From the NCBI RefSeq assembly GCF_025263265.1, contig NZ_CP079869.1, forward strand, positions 1,736,001-1,800,000: 64,000 nt of DNA, written 5' to 3'. The translations under genes were made by a program, and so were the position numbers. Source of the stretch: Mycobacterium sp. SMC-4. Lineage in GTDB: Bacteria > Actinomycetota > Actinomycetes > Mycobacteriales > Mycobacteriaceae. The notes beneath the pieces are model-generated. The model had not been told where the DNA came from, made no database searches, and saw nothing but the letters and a program-made list of their open reading frames with translations. Positions 25,430 through 34,224 of this stretch are shown here, one piece after another. The stretch's first letter is position 1. Each line of letters starts with the position of its first letter.

Positions 25430-26605
25430 ATGCCTACACCCGTCATCGTCGGTGCCGCACGAACGGCTATCGGCCGGTCCTTCAAGGGCACGCTGGTCAA
25501 CACGCCACCCGAAACACTCATCACCACGGTGCTGCCCGAGGTCGTGCGCCGCTCCGGTGTCGACCCCGCTGACATCGACGACATCATCTTCGCCGAATCC
25601 CACTACGGCGGCGGTGATCTCGCGCGCTACGCGGCCGACGCCGCGGGCCTGCAGCACGTCCCCGGGCAGTCGGTGAACCGGCACTGCGCCGGCAGCCTGA
25701 CCGCGATCGGCAACGCGTCGGCCCAGATCGGCTCCGGGATGGAGCGGGTACTGATCGCCGGTGGCGTGCAGTCGCTGTCGATGACGCCGCTGGTCAACTG
25801 GCGCATCCCGGGTCCCGAGCTGAAGTTCGAAGAGCGGTGGATGCCGCCGACGCACGTGGAAACGCCCGACGCTCCGACCAGGGACATGTCGATCACCGTG
25901 GGCTGGAACACCGCGCAGTCCGCCGGGATCTCCCGCGAGGAGATGGACGCCTGGGCGGCGCGGTCGCACCAGCGTGCCGTTGCCGCCATCGACGCCGGCA
26001 AGTTCATCGACGAGATCGTGGGCCTGAAGGTGACCCAGTTCGACGGCTCGGTGATCGATTTCAGCGTCGACGAGCAACCGCGTCGTGACTCCACCGTCGA
26101 GAAGCTGGCCGGGCTCAAGGTGCTGCACCCGGAGATCGAGGGTTTTTCGATCACCGCGGGCAACAGCAGCGGCACCAACGATGCCGCGGCCGGGGTCGCG
26201 CTCGTCGAGGCCGACTACGCCGCGGCGAACGGACTGAACGTGATGGCCAAAGTTCGTGCCTGGGGGGCGGTGGGGGTGGCGCCGCGCGATACCGGCCTGG
26301 GCGGCGTGCGAGTGATCGGCAAGGTACTTTACCGCGCAGGCCTGAAGCCGTCGGACATCGCACTGTGGGAGATCAACGAGGCCTTCGCCTCGGTGCCGAT
26401 CGCGGCCTGCAAGGAGTACGGCATCGACGAAGAACTGGTCAACTTCTCCGGCAGCGGTTGTAGCCTGGGGCATCCGATCGCCGCGTCCGGTGCGCGCATG
26501 GTCACCACGCTGGTCTACGAACTGCAGCGACGCGGCGGCGGCATCGGCGTCGCCGCCATGTGCGCCGGCGGTGGGCAGGGCGGCGCCGTCGTCGTCGAGG
26601 TCTGA
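25430..26605 (+). CDS. Acetyl-CoA acyltransferase (thiolase)
   Basis: A 391-residue thiolase. VNRHCAGSL gives nucleophile Cys86, GSGCSLGHPIAASG carries His348, and CAGGGQGG carries Cys378, so it should be an active degradative thiolase. The CAGS and GHPIAASG variants resemble FadA5-like thiolases acting on bulky substrates. It lies 77 bp after the crotonase. A weak relative of the shared 19-bp operator motif (25365-25383) lies ahead of it. Confidence 0.9.
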   Translation: MPTPVIVGAARTAIGRSFKGTLVNTPPETLITTVLPEVVRRSGVDPADIDDIIFAESHYGGGDLARYAADAAGLQHVPGQSVNRHCAGSLTAIGNASAQIGSGMERVLIAGGVQSLSMTPLVNWRIPGPELKFEERWMPPTHVETPDAPTRDMSITVGWNTAQSAGISREEMDAWAARSHQRAVAAIDAGKFIDEIVGLKVTQFDGSVIDFSVDEQPRRDSTVEKLAGLKVLHPEIEGFSITAGNSSGTNDAAAGVALVEADYAAANGLNVMAKVRAWGAVGVAPRDTGLGGVRVIGKVLYRAGLKPSDIALWEINEAFASVPIAACKEYGIDEELVNFSGSGCSLGHPIAASGARMVTTLVYELQRRGGGIGVAAMCAGGGQGGAVVVEV

Positions 26606-26615
26606 TCCGCGGGGT

Positions 26616-27365
26616 CTAGCGTTTGCGGCCGGCGGTTTTGGACGGCTTGCGCGACGGCGCCTTGTTCTGCTCGATCAGTCGGGCGGCGTGTTCGAGGATG
26701 CACTCCAGGCCGTACTCGAAGTTGCGGTCGTCGGACCCGCTGAGGTGATGGCCCTGCGCCGTGATCGCGGCCAGCAGTGGCGCGCTTTCCGCGTCGAAGG
26801 ACAACGAGTCGTCGATGTCACCCGGTCCCTCGTTGGCTGCCAGGTTCTTCTCGCGCAGTCGGCGTAACACCACCGCGCCCCGCACATGCAGGGACATCGC
26901 CGAGTAGGTGTCGAATGCCTGCTCGGGGGTCAGGCCGGCTTCCACCAGGCTGTTGACCGCGTTCTCGACCTCCTGCACCCCGAGCTTGGCCGCGCGAGGG
27001 CTCAGCGCGGAGCGGATCAGGATCAGGTCGCACAGAATCGGGCTTCCCATGAAAGTCTGTCGCATGGTGCGGGCATGGTTGGCCAGCGTTTCGCGCCAGT
27101 CGTTGGCCTCCACGTAGGGCGTGACGAAGCGCGCGTACTCGCGCAGCGCCCGGTCGGTCATCGCGTTGAGCAGATCGTCCTTCTTGCGGAAGTACCAGTA
27201 GATGCTGGTCACCCCGACGCCGAGGTGCTTGCCCAGCAGGGGCATGCTCAGGTTGTCGATGCCCACGTCCTCGGCGAGTTCGAACGCGCCCTTGATGATG
27301 TCGTCGGGATTGATGGACCCGCGTTCGCGCCGTTGCCGCTTCTCCGCAGTCGCCTGCTTTGCCAC
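26616..27365 (-). CDS. TetR-family regulator, candidate controller of the TACTGTAA regulon
   Basis: A 249-residue TetR protein. The N-terminal helix-turn-helix (about 20-65) ends with LGKHLGVGVTSIYWYFRKKDDLLNAM, a classic TetR recognition segment, and the C-terminal half resembles the TetR_C type ligand domain. It ends with a basic tail rich in Lys/Arg. The GTG at 27365 follows GGAGG by 10 nt. The gene is divergent from a crotonase (27616), and one copy of the 19-bp motif TACTGTAA-N3-TTACAGTA lies between them. This makes it the best candidate to control the other genes that carry the motif, though direct binding is inferred. Confidence 0.85.
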   Translation of the reverse strand: MAKQATAEKRQRRERGSINPDDIIKGAFELAEDVGIDNLSMPLLGKHLGVGVTSIYWYFRKKDDLLNAMTDRALREYARFVTPYVEANDWRETLANHARTMRQTFMGSPILCDLILIRSALSPRAAKLGVQEVENAVNSLVEAGLTPEQAFDTYSAMSLHVRGAVVLRRLREKNLAANEGPGDIDDSLSFDAESAPLLAAITAQGHHLSGSDDRNFEYGLECILEHAARLIEQNKAPSRKPSKTAGRKR

Positions 27366-27545
27366 TGAAAGGACACCTCCATCGTCTCGACGCGTGTGTG
27401 GGGCGGCGGTCCCTGATGAGCCTGGCCGGGGCCCGCCGATAGCGTTAGGCTGAACTGCGACTTTGCCGTCTCGTTGCCGGGTTGCCGAGGGCCCGACCTT
27501 ACCGTGGCGCACCGGGTCGGCCTTCCCGGCACCGCTTCGCCAGTT

Positions 27546-27564
27546 TACTGTAAGTCCTATAGTA
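27546..27564. promoter_or_regulatory. TACTGTAA-type operator (TetR/crotonase divergent region)
   Basis: TACTGTAA-GTC-CTATAGTA, 13 of 16 arm positions of the consensus. On the plus strand TATAGT (27558-27563) fits a -10 box, giving a start near 27570 for the crotonase at 27616. On the minus strand TACAGT fits the regulator gene. Placement between regulator and target is the usual autoregulatory arrangement. Confidence 0.65.
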
Positions 27565-27615
27565 AGCTTTTCCAGCGAAATCCCCTCGCGACATCCGAGC
27601 GAAAGGCAGAAGCCA

Positions 27616-28377
27616 GTGTCTGACGAAGTACTGCGGGACCGCCGGGGACGGGTGCTGATCATCACGATCAACCGGCCCGAGGCACGCAACGCGTTCAATC
27701 TCGCGGTGGCGCAGGGGCTGGCCGATGCGATGGACGAACTCGACGACTCGGCCGACCTGTCGGTGGCCATCATCACCGGCGCGGGGGGCAACTTCTGCGC
27801 CGGCATGGATCTCAAGGCGTTCCTGGCCGGCGAGGTACCCGCCATCGAAGGCCGCGGCATCGGGTTCACCGAACGGCCTCCCCGCAAACCGGTGATTGCC
27901 GCGGTCGAGGGCTATGCGCTGGCCGGCGGAACCGAGATCGTTCTCGCCACCGATCTGATCGTAGCCGCCAAGAACGCCAAGTTCGGCATCCCCGAGGTCA
28001 AGCGCGGACTGGTCGCGGCCGGCGGGGGGCTGCTACGGCTGCAGAAACGCATCCCGTATCAGAAGGCCCTCGAGCTCGCCCTCACCGGTGACAGCTTCAC
28101 CGCCGAAGAGGCATCGCAGTGGGGCTTGGTCAACGTGCTCACCGAGCCCGGCGAAGCGCTCGAGGGTGCGCTGAAGCTGGCCGAGCGGATCACCGCCAAC
28201 GGCCCGCTGGCGATCGCGGCGACCAAAGAGGTCATCATGAAGTCCGCCGACTGGAGCCAGGACGAGATGTGGAAGAAACAGCGAGACATCATCTTGCCGG
28301 TCTTCACATCGAAGGACGCGACAGAGGGTGCGACGGCGTTCGCCGAGAAGCGCCAGCCGAATTGGACCGGCACCTAA
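27616..28377 (+). CDS. Enoyl-CoA hydratase/isomerase (crotonase family)
   Basis: A 253-residue crotonase. INRPEARNAFNLAV, GGNFCAGMDLKAFL (about 55-68) and VEGYALAGGTEIVLATD (about 96-112) are the signature blocks, and the tail is standard (AFAEKRQPNW). The GTG at 27616 is preceded by GAAAGG at 9 nt. Upstream frame extension is excluded because it would run through the operator at 27546-27564. Divergent from the TetR gene; it appears to be a single-gene unit, ending 220 bp before the next operon. Confidence 0.87.
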   Translation: MSDEVLRDRRGRVLIITINRPEARNAFNLAVAQGLADAMDELDDSADLSVAIITGAGGNFCAGMDLKAFLAGEVPAIEGRGIGFTERPPRKPVIAAVEGYALAGGTEIVLATDLIVAAKNAKFGIPEVKRGLVAAGGGLLRLQKRIPYQKALELALTGDSFTAEEASQWGLVNVLTEPGEALEGALKLAERITANGPLAIAATKEVIMKSADWSQDEMWKKQRDIILPVFTSKDATEGATAFAEKRQPNWTGT

Positions 28378-28450
28378 TGGTCGGGACCGCCCGCTGAGCA
28401 TCGTCTGACGCATTCCGTCTTCCGGCTGTCTGCGCTCGAAATACCCTGCC

Positions 28451-28468
28451 GGGCAAGCTACTTTGCCC
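28451..28468 (+). terminator. Possible terminator hairpin after the crotonase gene
   Basis: GGGCAA-GCTACT-TTGCCC forms a 6-bp stem 73 nt after the crotonase stop at 28377. There is no T-tract, so it would be a weak or Rho-independent-like element at best. Confidence 0.25.
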
Positions 28469-28548
28469 ATTGCGCTCGATCGCCGCGACTGTCCGCCACG
28501 ACCTCGGTTGACCGGCCCGCAAGGGTCCGGCGGCATTGCAGAAGCCGC

Positions 28549-28567
28549 TACCGATAGGTGTACAGTA
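28549..28567. promoter_or_regulatory. TACTGTAA-type operator ahead of the seven-gene catabolic operon
   Basis: TACCGATA-GGT-GTACAGTA, 12 of 16 arm positions. TACAGT (28561-28566) fits a -10 box with transcription starting near 28573, about 26 nt before the GTG start at 28599, whose GAGGAGG ribosome site lies between. The left arm is degenerate. Confidence 0.6.
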
Positions 28568-28598
28568 TGAGCATCTGTCGATCTGAGGAGGCAACGAC

Positions 28599-29462
28599 GT
28601 GAGCGCTGTCGAACACGTCGCGGCACCGGGCACCGGCTCAGCTGATCAGTCGGTGCTCTATGAGGTCCGCGGTAGTGGCGTCGCCGTGCTGACCTTGAAC
28701 CGGCCCGAGCGATTGAACGCCTGGGGTGGCGGTCTGGCCGGTGCGTTCTACCGGTGCATCGACCGCGCCGAGGCCGATCCCGCGGTGCGGGTCGTCGTGC
28801 TCACCGGCAGCGGCCGCGCGTTTTGCGCCGGTGCGGACATGGGTGATCTGGACGGCATCAGCGGCGCGAGCGCCGGTGGCGGTGACACCGACGTCACCCA
28901 ACTGGTCGGTGAACGTCATCCGTATTTCGTCACCGAGCTGCGCAAGCCGATCATCGCCGCGATCAACGGTGCCTGCGCCGGCATCGGCCTGACCCAAGCG
29001 CTGATGTGCGACATCCGTTTCGCCGCGGCAGGGGCCAAGTTCACCACCGCTTTCTCGCGCCGGGGACTCATCGCCGAGTACGGCATCTCCTGGATTTTGC
29101 CGAGATTGGTGGGCTGGGGTGCAGCGCTGGACCTGCTGCTGTCCGGACGCACCTTCTACGCCGAGGAAGCCAAGGAGCTGGGGCTGGTCAAAGACGTCGT
29201 CGCGCCTGACGAGTTGCTGCCGCGGGCGTTGGCATACGCCGAGGAGATGGCCGCCCACTGCGCACCGAGCGCGTTGGCGGTGATCAAACGTCAGATCTAC
29301 AGCGACGCTCTGCGAAACGTGTGCGACACCAGCGCGCGAGCAGAGACACTGATGCACGAGTCGATGCAGCGGCCCGACTTCATCGAAGGCATCACGGCCT
29401 TCTTCGAGAAGCGACAGCCCCACTTCGGCCCCATGGAACTGGAGAAGGAGGACGCGTCATGA
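28599..29462 (+). CDS. Enoyl-CoA hydratase/isomerase, first gene of catabolic operon
   Basis: A 287-residue crotonase with an extended N-terminus. LNRPERLNAWGGGL, GRAFCAGADMGDL (about 75-87) and INGACAGIGLTQALMCD (about 125-141) are the family blocks. The GTG start is preceded by GAGGAGG. It overlaps the amidohydrolase gene by 4 bp and leads the operon ech-amidohydrolase-fadD-amidohydrolase-ACAD-ACAD-P450 (28.6-36.6 kb). Confidence 0.87.
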   Translation: MSAVEHVAAPGTGSADQSVLYEVRGSGVAVLTLNRPERLNAWGGGLAGAFYRCIDRAEADPAVRVVVLTGSGRAFCAGADMGDLDGISGASAGGGDTDVTQLVGERHPYFVTELRKPIIAAINGACAGIGLTQALMCDIRFAAAGAKFTTAFSRRGLIAEYGISWILPRLVGWGAALDLLLSGRTFYAEEAKELGLVKDVVAPDELLPRALAYAEEMAAHCAPSALAVIKRQIYSDALRNVCDTSARAETLMHESMQRPDFIEGITAFFEKRQPHFGPMELEKEDAS

Positions 29463-30679
29463 GCGCTCCGCAACCGTTGGACTACCGCGCGATCGACGTC
29501 GACAACCACTACTACGAGCCACTGGACGCCTTCACCCGGTACCAGCCCAAGGAGTTCCGCAGCCGCGGTGTGCAGATGGTGCAGGACGGCAAGCGGACCC
29601 TGGCGGTGTTCGGCGGGGTGGTCAACCACTTCATCCCCAACCCCTCATTCGACCCGATCATCGAACCAGGCTGCCTGGATCTGTTGTTTCGCGGGGAGAT
29701 CCCCGAGGGCGTCGACCCCGCGTCGCTGATGAAGGTGGACCGGCTCGGCGACCATCCCGAATATCAGAACCGCGACGCGCGGGTGACCATCCTGGACAAA
29801 CAGAACCTCGAAACGGTGTTCATGCTGCCTACGTTCGCCTGTGGTGTCGAGGAAGGTCTCAAACACGACATCGAGGCCACCATGGTGGCGATGCATGCGT
29901 TCAACCAGTGGTTGGACGAGGATTGGGGATTCCACCGGCCCGACGGCCGGATCGTCTCGGCGCCCATCATCTCGTTGGCCGATCCGGAAAAGGCGGTAAC
30001 GGAGGTCGAATTCGTACTCGGCCGCGGCGCGAAGATCGTCTGTGTGCGACCGGCTCCGGTGCCGGGGCTGGTCCGCCCCCGTTCGCTGGGCGACCCAGTG
30101 CACGATCCGGTGTGGGCCCGGCTGGCCGAAGCCGGGGTCCCGGTGGTATTCCACCTGTCCGACTCCGGATACATGGCGATACCCGCATTATGGGGTGGCA
30201 GCGGGGTGTTCAAGGGCTTCGGCAAGCGTGATCCGCTCGACATGGTGATCATGGACGATCGCGCCATTCACGACACCCTGGCCTCGATGATCGTCCACCA
30301 GGTATTCACCAGGCACCCGCACCTGAAAGTGGCCAGCATCGAGAACGGCTCCTACTTCGTTCACCGGCTGATCAAGCGGCTCAAGAAGTCCGCCAACACG
30401 GCACCGCACCACTACCGGGAGGACCCGGTGGAGCAGTTGCGCAACAACGTGTGGATCGCGCCGTACTACGAGGACGACGTCAAGCTGCTCGCAGAGACCA
30501 TCGGCGTGGACCGGATCCTGTTCGGTTCGGACTGGCCGCACGGCGAGGGGCTGGCCGACCCGATGACGTTCACCGCCGATATTCCGCAGTTCCCGGAGTT
30601 CAGTGCCGAGGACACTCGGAAGGTGATGCGCGACAACGCACTCGAGCTGCTCGGCATCGATGTGACGGTCTCTGCCTAG
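29459..30679 (+). CDS. Amidohydrolase family 2 protein
   Basis: A 406-residue TIM-barrel metal enzyme of the amidohydrolase-2 group (decarboxylases, hydratases and C-C hydrolases). IDVDNHYYEP (about 12-21) replaces the usual DxHxH metal motif, and HLSDSG (about 230), the HPHLKVASIENG segment (about 288) and LFGSDWPHGEG (about 355) are typical later blocks that line the metal site. It begins at the ATG overlapping the crotonase stop. A second family member lies two genes downstream, with the synthetase between them. Its reaction is unknown; decarboxylation or C-C cleavage of an oxidised intermediate is plausible. Confidence 0.83.
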   Translation: MSAPQPLDYRAIDVDNHYYEPLDAFTRYQPKEFRSRGVQMVQDGKRTLAVFGGVVNHFIPNPSFDPIIEPGCLDLLFRGEIPEGVDPASLMKVDRLGDHPEYQNRDARVTILDKQNLETVFMLPTFACGVEEGLKHDIEATMVAMHAFNQWLDEDWGFHRPDGRIVSAPIISLADPEKAVTEVEFVLGRGAKIVCVRPAPVPGLVRPRSLGDPVHDPVWARLAEAGVPVVFHLSDSGYMAIPALWGGSGVFKGFGKRDPLDMVIMDDRAIHDTLASMIVHQVFTRHPHLKVASIENGSYFVHRLIKRLKKSANTAPHHYREDPVEQLRNNVWIAPYYEDDVKLLAETIGVDRILFGSDWPHGEGLADPMTFTADIPQFPEFSAEDTRKVMRDNALELLGIDVTVSA

Positions 30680-30701
30680 CCATGCCGCGGACGCGAGGAG
30701 C

Positions 30702-32333
30702 ATGACGGTGTCAGAGTGGACGATCGGCGGTGTCGTCGACGCCATCGCGGCCGCGGTGCCCGACCGGGTGATGACGATCTGCGCAGACCGCAGGAGCACC
30801 TACGCGCAGACCGCGGAGCGCACCCGCCGGCTCGCGAATTTCCTGGTCGCAAACGGAATCGGCATCTATCGCGAACGCAGCGAACTGCAGGGCTGGGAGT
30901 GCGGGCAGGACCGAGTCGCGCTGATCATGCACAACGACTTGTACCCGGACATGGTGATCGGCGCGCTGAAGGCGCGGGCCGTGCCGGTCAACGTGAACTT
31001 CAACTACACACCCCGCGAAGTCCAGGATCTATTGGGCTATCTCAAGCCGCGCGCGGTGATCTGCCACCGCTCGCTGGGAGCGAAGTTCGCCGATGTGTTG
31101 CCCGGTGATGGTGTGGAACTGGTGATCTCGATCGACGACCACGGGGTAGGCGCACAGCTCGCCGGTGCGATCTCGTTGGACGAGGCCCTGGTTGCGGGCG
31201 ACGTCGACCAGGAGATCACCGCGTCTCCCGACGACGTGATGATGATCTGCACCGGCGGAACCACCGGCCGGCCCAAGGGCGTGATGTGGCGGCAGACCGA
31301 CACGTACGTGATCTCGATGAACGGCGCCGATCACGAGTCCGCCAGCGAGATCCACGCCAAGGTTGCCCATGCCGGGCCGCCGTGGTTCGCGGTATCTCCA
31401 CTGATGCACGCTGCGGGCATGTGGACCGCGTTCGCGGCATTGCTCAACGGACAGACGGTGATTCTGTACGACAAGACGACGCTGGACCCGGCGGCGGTGC
31501 TGAGCACAGCCGAGAAGGAGAAGGTCGGGTTGATGACGATGGTCGGCGACGCCTACGCCGGTCCGCTGATCGCCGAGTTGCGCCGGCATCCCTACGATTT
31601 GTCGTCGCTGTTCGCCATCGGCACCGGCGGTGCGGCGACCAATCAGCGCCACCAGGATGCGCTACTGGAGCTGCTGCCGCAGATCATGCTGATCAACGGG
31701 TACGGCTCGTCGGAGACCGGCAACATGGCATTCGGGCGCAGCCAAAGCGGCGACCGTAAGGATACTTTCGAGCGTCGGGACGGGGTGGTTCTGTTGTCGG
31801 AGGACCGCACCCGCTTCGTCGTCCCGGGCGAACCCGAGGTCGGGTGGGTGGCCCGGGAGGGCCGGATTCCCCTGGGCTACTTCGATGATGCCGAAGCCAC
31901 GGCGGCGACCTTCCCGAAGGTCGACGGACGACGCGTGGTGATCTCTGGGGACCGCGGCTCGCTGGAGGCCGACGGCACGCTGCGGCTGCTCGGCCGTGAT
32001 TCGTTGGTGGTCAACACCGGCGGGGAGAAGGTGTTCGTCGAGGAGGTCGAGGAGGTCGTGCGCAGCCATCCCGACGTTGCCGACGCGCTCGTGGTAGGCC
32101 GACCCAGCGAGCGCTGGGGAGAGCAACTGGTCGCCCTGGTTGCGGTGCGGGCCGGTGCCGAGCTGACCGACGAGGCGTTGCGGACGCTGTGCCGCGAACA
32201 CCTGGCCAGATACAAGGCGCCCAAGCAATTCCTCTTCGTCGATCAGGTGCGCCGTCTCGGCAACGGTAAAGCCGACTACCGGTGGGCCAAAGAGCAAGCC
32301 ACCCAGATCAATACACCTGTGGGGCAGCAATGA
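30702..32333 (+). CDS. Acyl-CoA synthetase, FadD19-like
   Basis: A 543-residue ANL enzyme. MICTGGTTGRPKGVMWRQ (about 180-197) is the P-loop in the TGGTTG form, and GYGSSETGN is the A5 motif. The C-terminal GNGKADYRWAKEQ, with the catalytic lysine, is the tail typical of the FadD19 subgroup that activates steroid side-chain acids in M. tuberculosis and relatives. In the seven-gene operon it sits between the two amidohydrolase genes and overlaps the second by 4 bp. It presumably converts the pathway acid into a CoA ester. Confidence 0.88.
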   Translation: MTVSEWTIGGVVDAIAAAVPDRVMTICADRRSTYAQTAERTRRLANFLVANGIGIYRERSELQGWECGQDRVALIMHNDLYPDMVIGALKARAVPVNVNFNYTPREVQDLLGYLKPRAVICHRSLGAKFADVLPGDGVELVISIDDHGVGAQLAGAISLDEALVAGDVDQEITASPDDVMMICTGGTTGRPKGVMWRQTDTYVISMNGADHESASEIHAKVAHAGPPWFAVSPLMHAAGMWTAFAALLNGQTVILYDKTTLDPAAVLSTAEKEKVGLMTMVGDAYAGPLIAELRRHPYDLSSLFAIGTGGAATNQRHQDALLELLPQIMLINGYGSSETGNMAFGRSQSGDRKDTFERRDGVVLLSEDRTRFVVPGEPEVGWVAREGRIPLGYFDDAEATAATFPKVDGRRVVISGDRGSLEADGTLRLLGRDSLVVNTGGEKVFVEEVEEVVRSHPDVADALVVGRPSERWGEQLVALVAVRAGAELTDEALRTLCREHLARYKAPKQFLFVDQVRRLGNGKADYRWAKEQATQINTPVGQQ

Positions 32334-33181
32334 GTGAACAGCTGCACCCCCGCGTCATCGATTGTCTGGTCAACGTGCACTTCGGGGAGACTGCCAAGCA
32401 GCCCGAGTTCATGCTCAAGGTCCGCGACGACTACTTCAAGGGACCCACATCGCTCTACGACCAGGTGGAGCTGGCTGCCCTGCTCGACGAGATGGCTGAA
32501 CACGGCGTCGAGAAGGCCATCCTGATGGACAACCTCGCCAAACCGTCGGTTACCGCGCGCACGTTCGCCGAGCAGCGACCGGACAAATTCGCGCTGGCGA
32601 TCGGCGGTGTCAACCTGCTGCGGCCGGTGCCGTCGCTGCGGGAACTGAGCGCGGTGGCCGCCGACTTGCCGGTTGCCTATGCCGCTGTGGGACCCAGCTT
32701 CTGGGGCGACGGCATGTACCCACCCAGCGATGCGGTCTATTATCCGCTGTACGCCAAATGCGCCGAAATCGGTCTACCGCTGTGCATCAACACCGGGCTG
32801 CCGGGTCCGCCGATCCCCGGCGAGGTGCAGAACCCGATCCATCTCGACCGGGTGTGCGTGCGGTTCCCCGAGCTGAAGCTGTGCATGATTCACGGCGCCG
32901 ACCCATGGTGGGATGTCGCGATCCGCATGCTGATCAAGTACGCCAACCTGCGCATCATGACCTCGGCGTGGTCACCGAAACGACTGCCCGACAGCCTGCT
33001 TCACTTCATGCGTACCCGCGGAAAGAACAAGGTGATCTTCGCCTCGGACTGGCCCGTGTTACGGCAGAGCCGCGTGGTCCCGGAGGCGCTCGCGCTCGAT
33101 CTCCCGCCCGATGTACTCGACAACTACCTGTACAACAACGCCGACGACTTCTTTTTCGGCCCGAAGCACCAGGAGACCTGA
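32330..33181 (+). CDS. Amidohydrolase family 2 protein, short
   Basis: A 283-residue amidohydrolase-2 relative, shorter than the usual 350-420. Near the N-terminus the DxH motif is replaced by DCLVNVHFGE. INTGLPGPP (about 160), MIHGADPWWDVAI (about 186-198) and FASDWPV (about 238-244) match the barrel motifs carrying His and Asp ligands. It starts at the ATG overlapping the synthetase stop. Because it is co-transcribed with a longer paralogue, the two may form a heteromer or catalyse successive steps. Confidence 0.78.
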   Translation: MSEQLHPRVIDCLVNVHFGETAKQPEFMLKVRDDYFKGPTSLYDQVELAALLDEMAEHGVEKAILMDNLAKPSVTARTFAEQRPDKFALAIGGVNLLRPVPSLRELSAVAADLPVAYAAVGPSFWGDGMYPPSDAVYYPLYAKCAEIGLPLCINTGLPGPPIPGEVQNPIHLDRVCVRFPELKLCMIHGADPWWDVAIRMLIKYANLRIMTSAWSPKRLPDSLLHFMRTRGKNKVIFASDWPVLRQSRVVPEALALDLPPDVLDNYLYNNADDFFFGPKHQET

Positions 33182-33183
33182 CC

Positions 33184-34224
33184 ATGGACCGCTACGAGCT
33201 GCGCAGGCTGGACTACAGTCTGTCGGAGGATCATCAGGCACTGCAGGCGGCCTACAAGGACTTCTTCGCCAGTCACTGTTCCATCGACGCCGTGCGGGCC
33301 GCCGAAGAGACCGGCTTTGACAAGAGCCTGTGGGAACGACTGTGCGCGATGGGGGGGACCTCGATGGCCCTGCCGGAAACGGTGGGGGGTGACGGAGCCA
33401 CCCTGGTCGACCTGACCCTGGTTGCCGAGGAGGTCGGGCGGTCACTGGCCCCGGTGCCGTGGATCGACCATGTCTGCGCTGCGCGGCTACTCGGCCGCCT
33501 CGGCACGGTCGACGCCGATATCCTCAGCGGAACCACCGTCGTCGGATTCGACGCCCAGCAGGACCCATCCAGTGGTGTCCGGTTGATCCCCGCCGGCGCG
33601 ATCGCCGACCGGATCGTGCTGCGTGACGGTGCCGACGTGGTGCTGCTGAGCTTCGGTTCGCAGCCTGCGCGTGTCGACAACATCGGCAAGTTGCCGATGG
33701 CGTGGGTGGACCCGGGGGCCGCCGACCAGCGCACTGTGGTCGCCAGCGGCGCCGTGGCGCTCGCGGAGTATCAGCGCGCGCTCGACGAATGGCGTCTGCT
33801 GACCGGGGCCGCGCTCGTCGGACTGGTCGAGGAGACCATGACGATCGCCGCGGAGTTCGCCAAGACCCGCTACACCCTCGGGGTGCCGATCTCGACATTG
33901 CAGGCGATCTCACACCCGCTGGCCAACATCGCGATCACCGTGGCCGGCGGTCGCAATCTCGCGCGCCGCGCGGCCTGGTTCCTCGACAACGAGCCTGACC
34001 AACGTCGGGAACTCGCGCCGTCGGTGTTCGTGTTCATGGCCGAAGAGGCCGCCAAGGCCGCCACCATGGCGGTACACGTTCAGGGCGGTCTCGGCGTGTC
34101 TGCCGAGGCGGCCGCCACCGCATATCTGGTGCGTGCCCGGGGATGGGCGATCGCCGGCGGTGACCCGGGTGCCACCGCCAAGCACATCGCACGCGTCGTC
34201 GCCGATCGAGAAGGACGGAACTGA
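33184..34224 (+). CDS. Acyl-CoA dehydrogenase-like subunit, lacking standard active-site motif
   Basis: A 346-residue ACAD-fold protein, shorter than canonical ACADs. The N-terminal helical domain and the C-terminal helices (VQGGLGVSAEAAATAYLVRAR) are recognisable. The middle beta domain is reduced and neither the EPGxGS signature nor the EGTxEIxR block with catalytic Glu is seen. In mycobacterial sterol pathways such proteins pair with a full ACAD to form an alpha2beta2 enzyme (ChsE1/ChsE2 type). The partner is the next gene, whose start shares one base with this stop. I infer a heteromeric enzyme. Confidence 0.85.
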   Translation: MDRYELRRLDYSLSEDHQALQAAYKDFFASHCSIDAVRAAEETGFDKSLWERLCAMGGTSMALPETVGGDGATLVDLTLVAEEVGRSLAPVPWIDHVCAARLLGRLGTVDADILSGTTVVGFDAQQDPSSGVRLIPAGAIADRIVLRDGADVVLLSFGSQPARVDNIGKLPMAWVDPGAADQRTVVASGAVALAEYQRALDEWRLLTGAALVGLVEETMTIAAEFAKTRYTLGVPISTLQAISHPLANIAITVAGGRNLARRAAWFLDNEPDQRRELAPSVFVFMAEEAAKAATMAVHVQGGLGVSAEAAATAYLVRARGWAIAGGDPGATAKHIARVVADREGRN

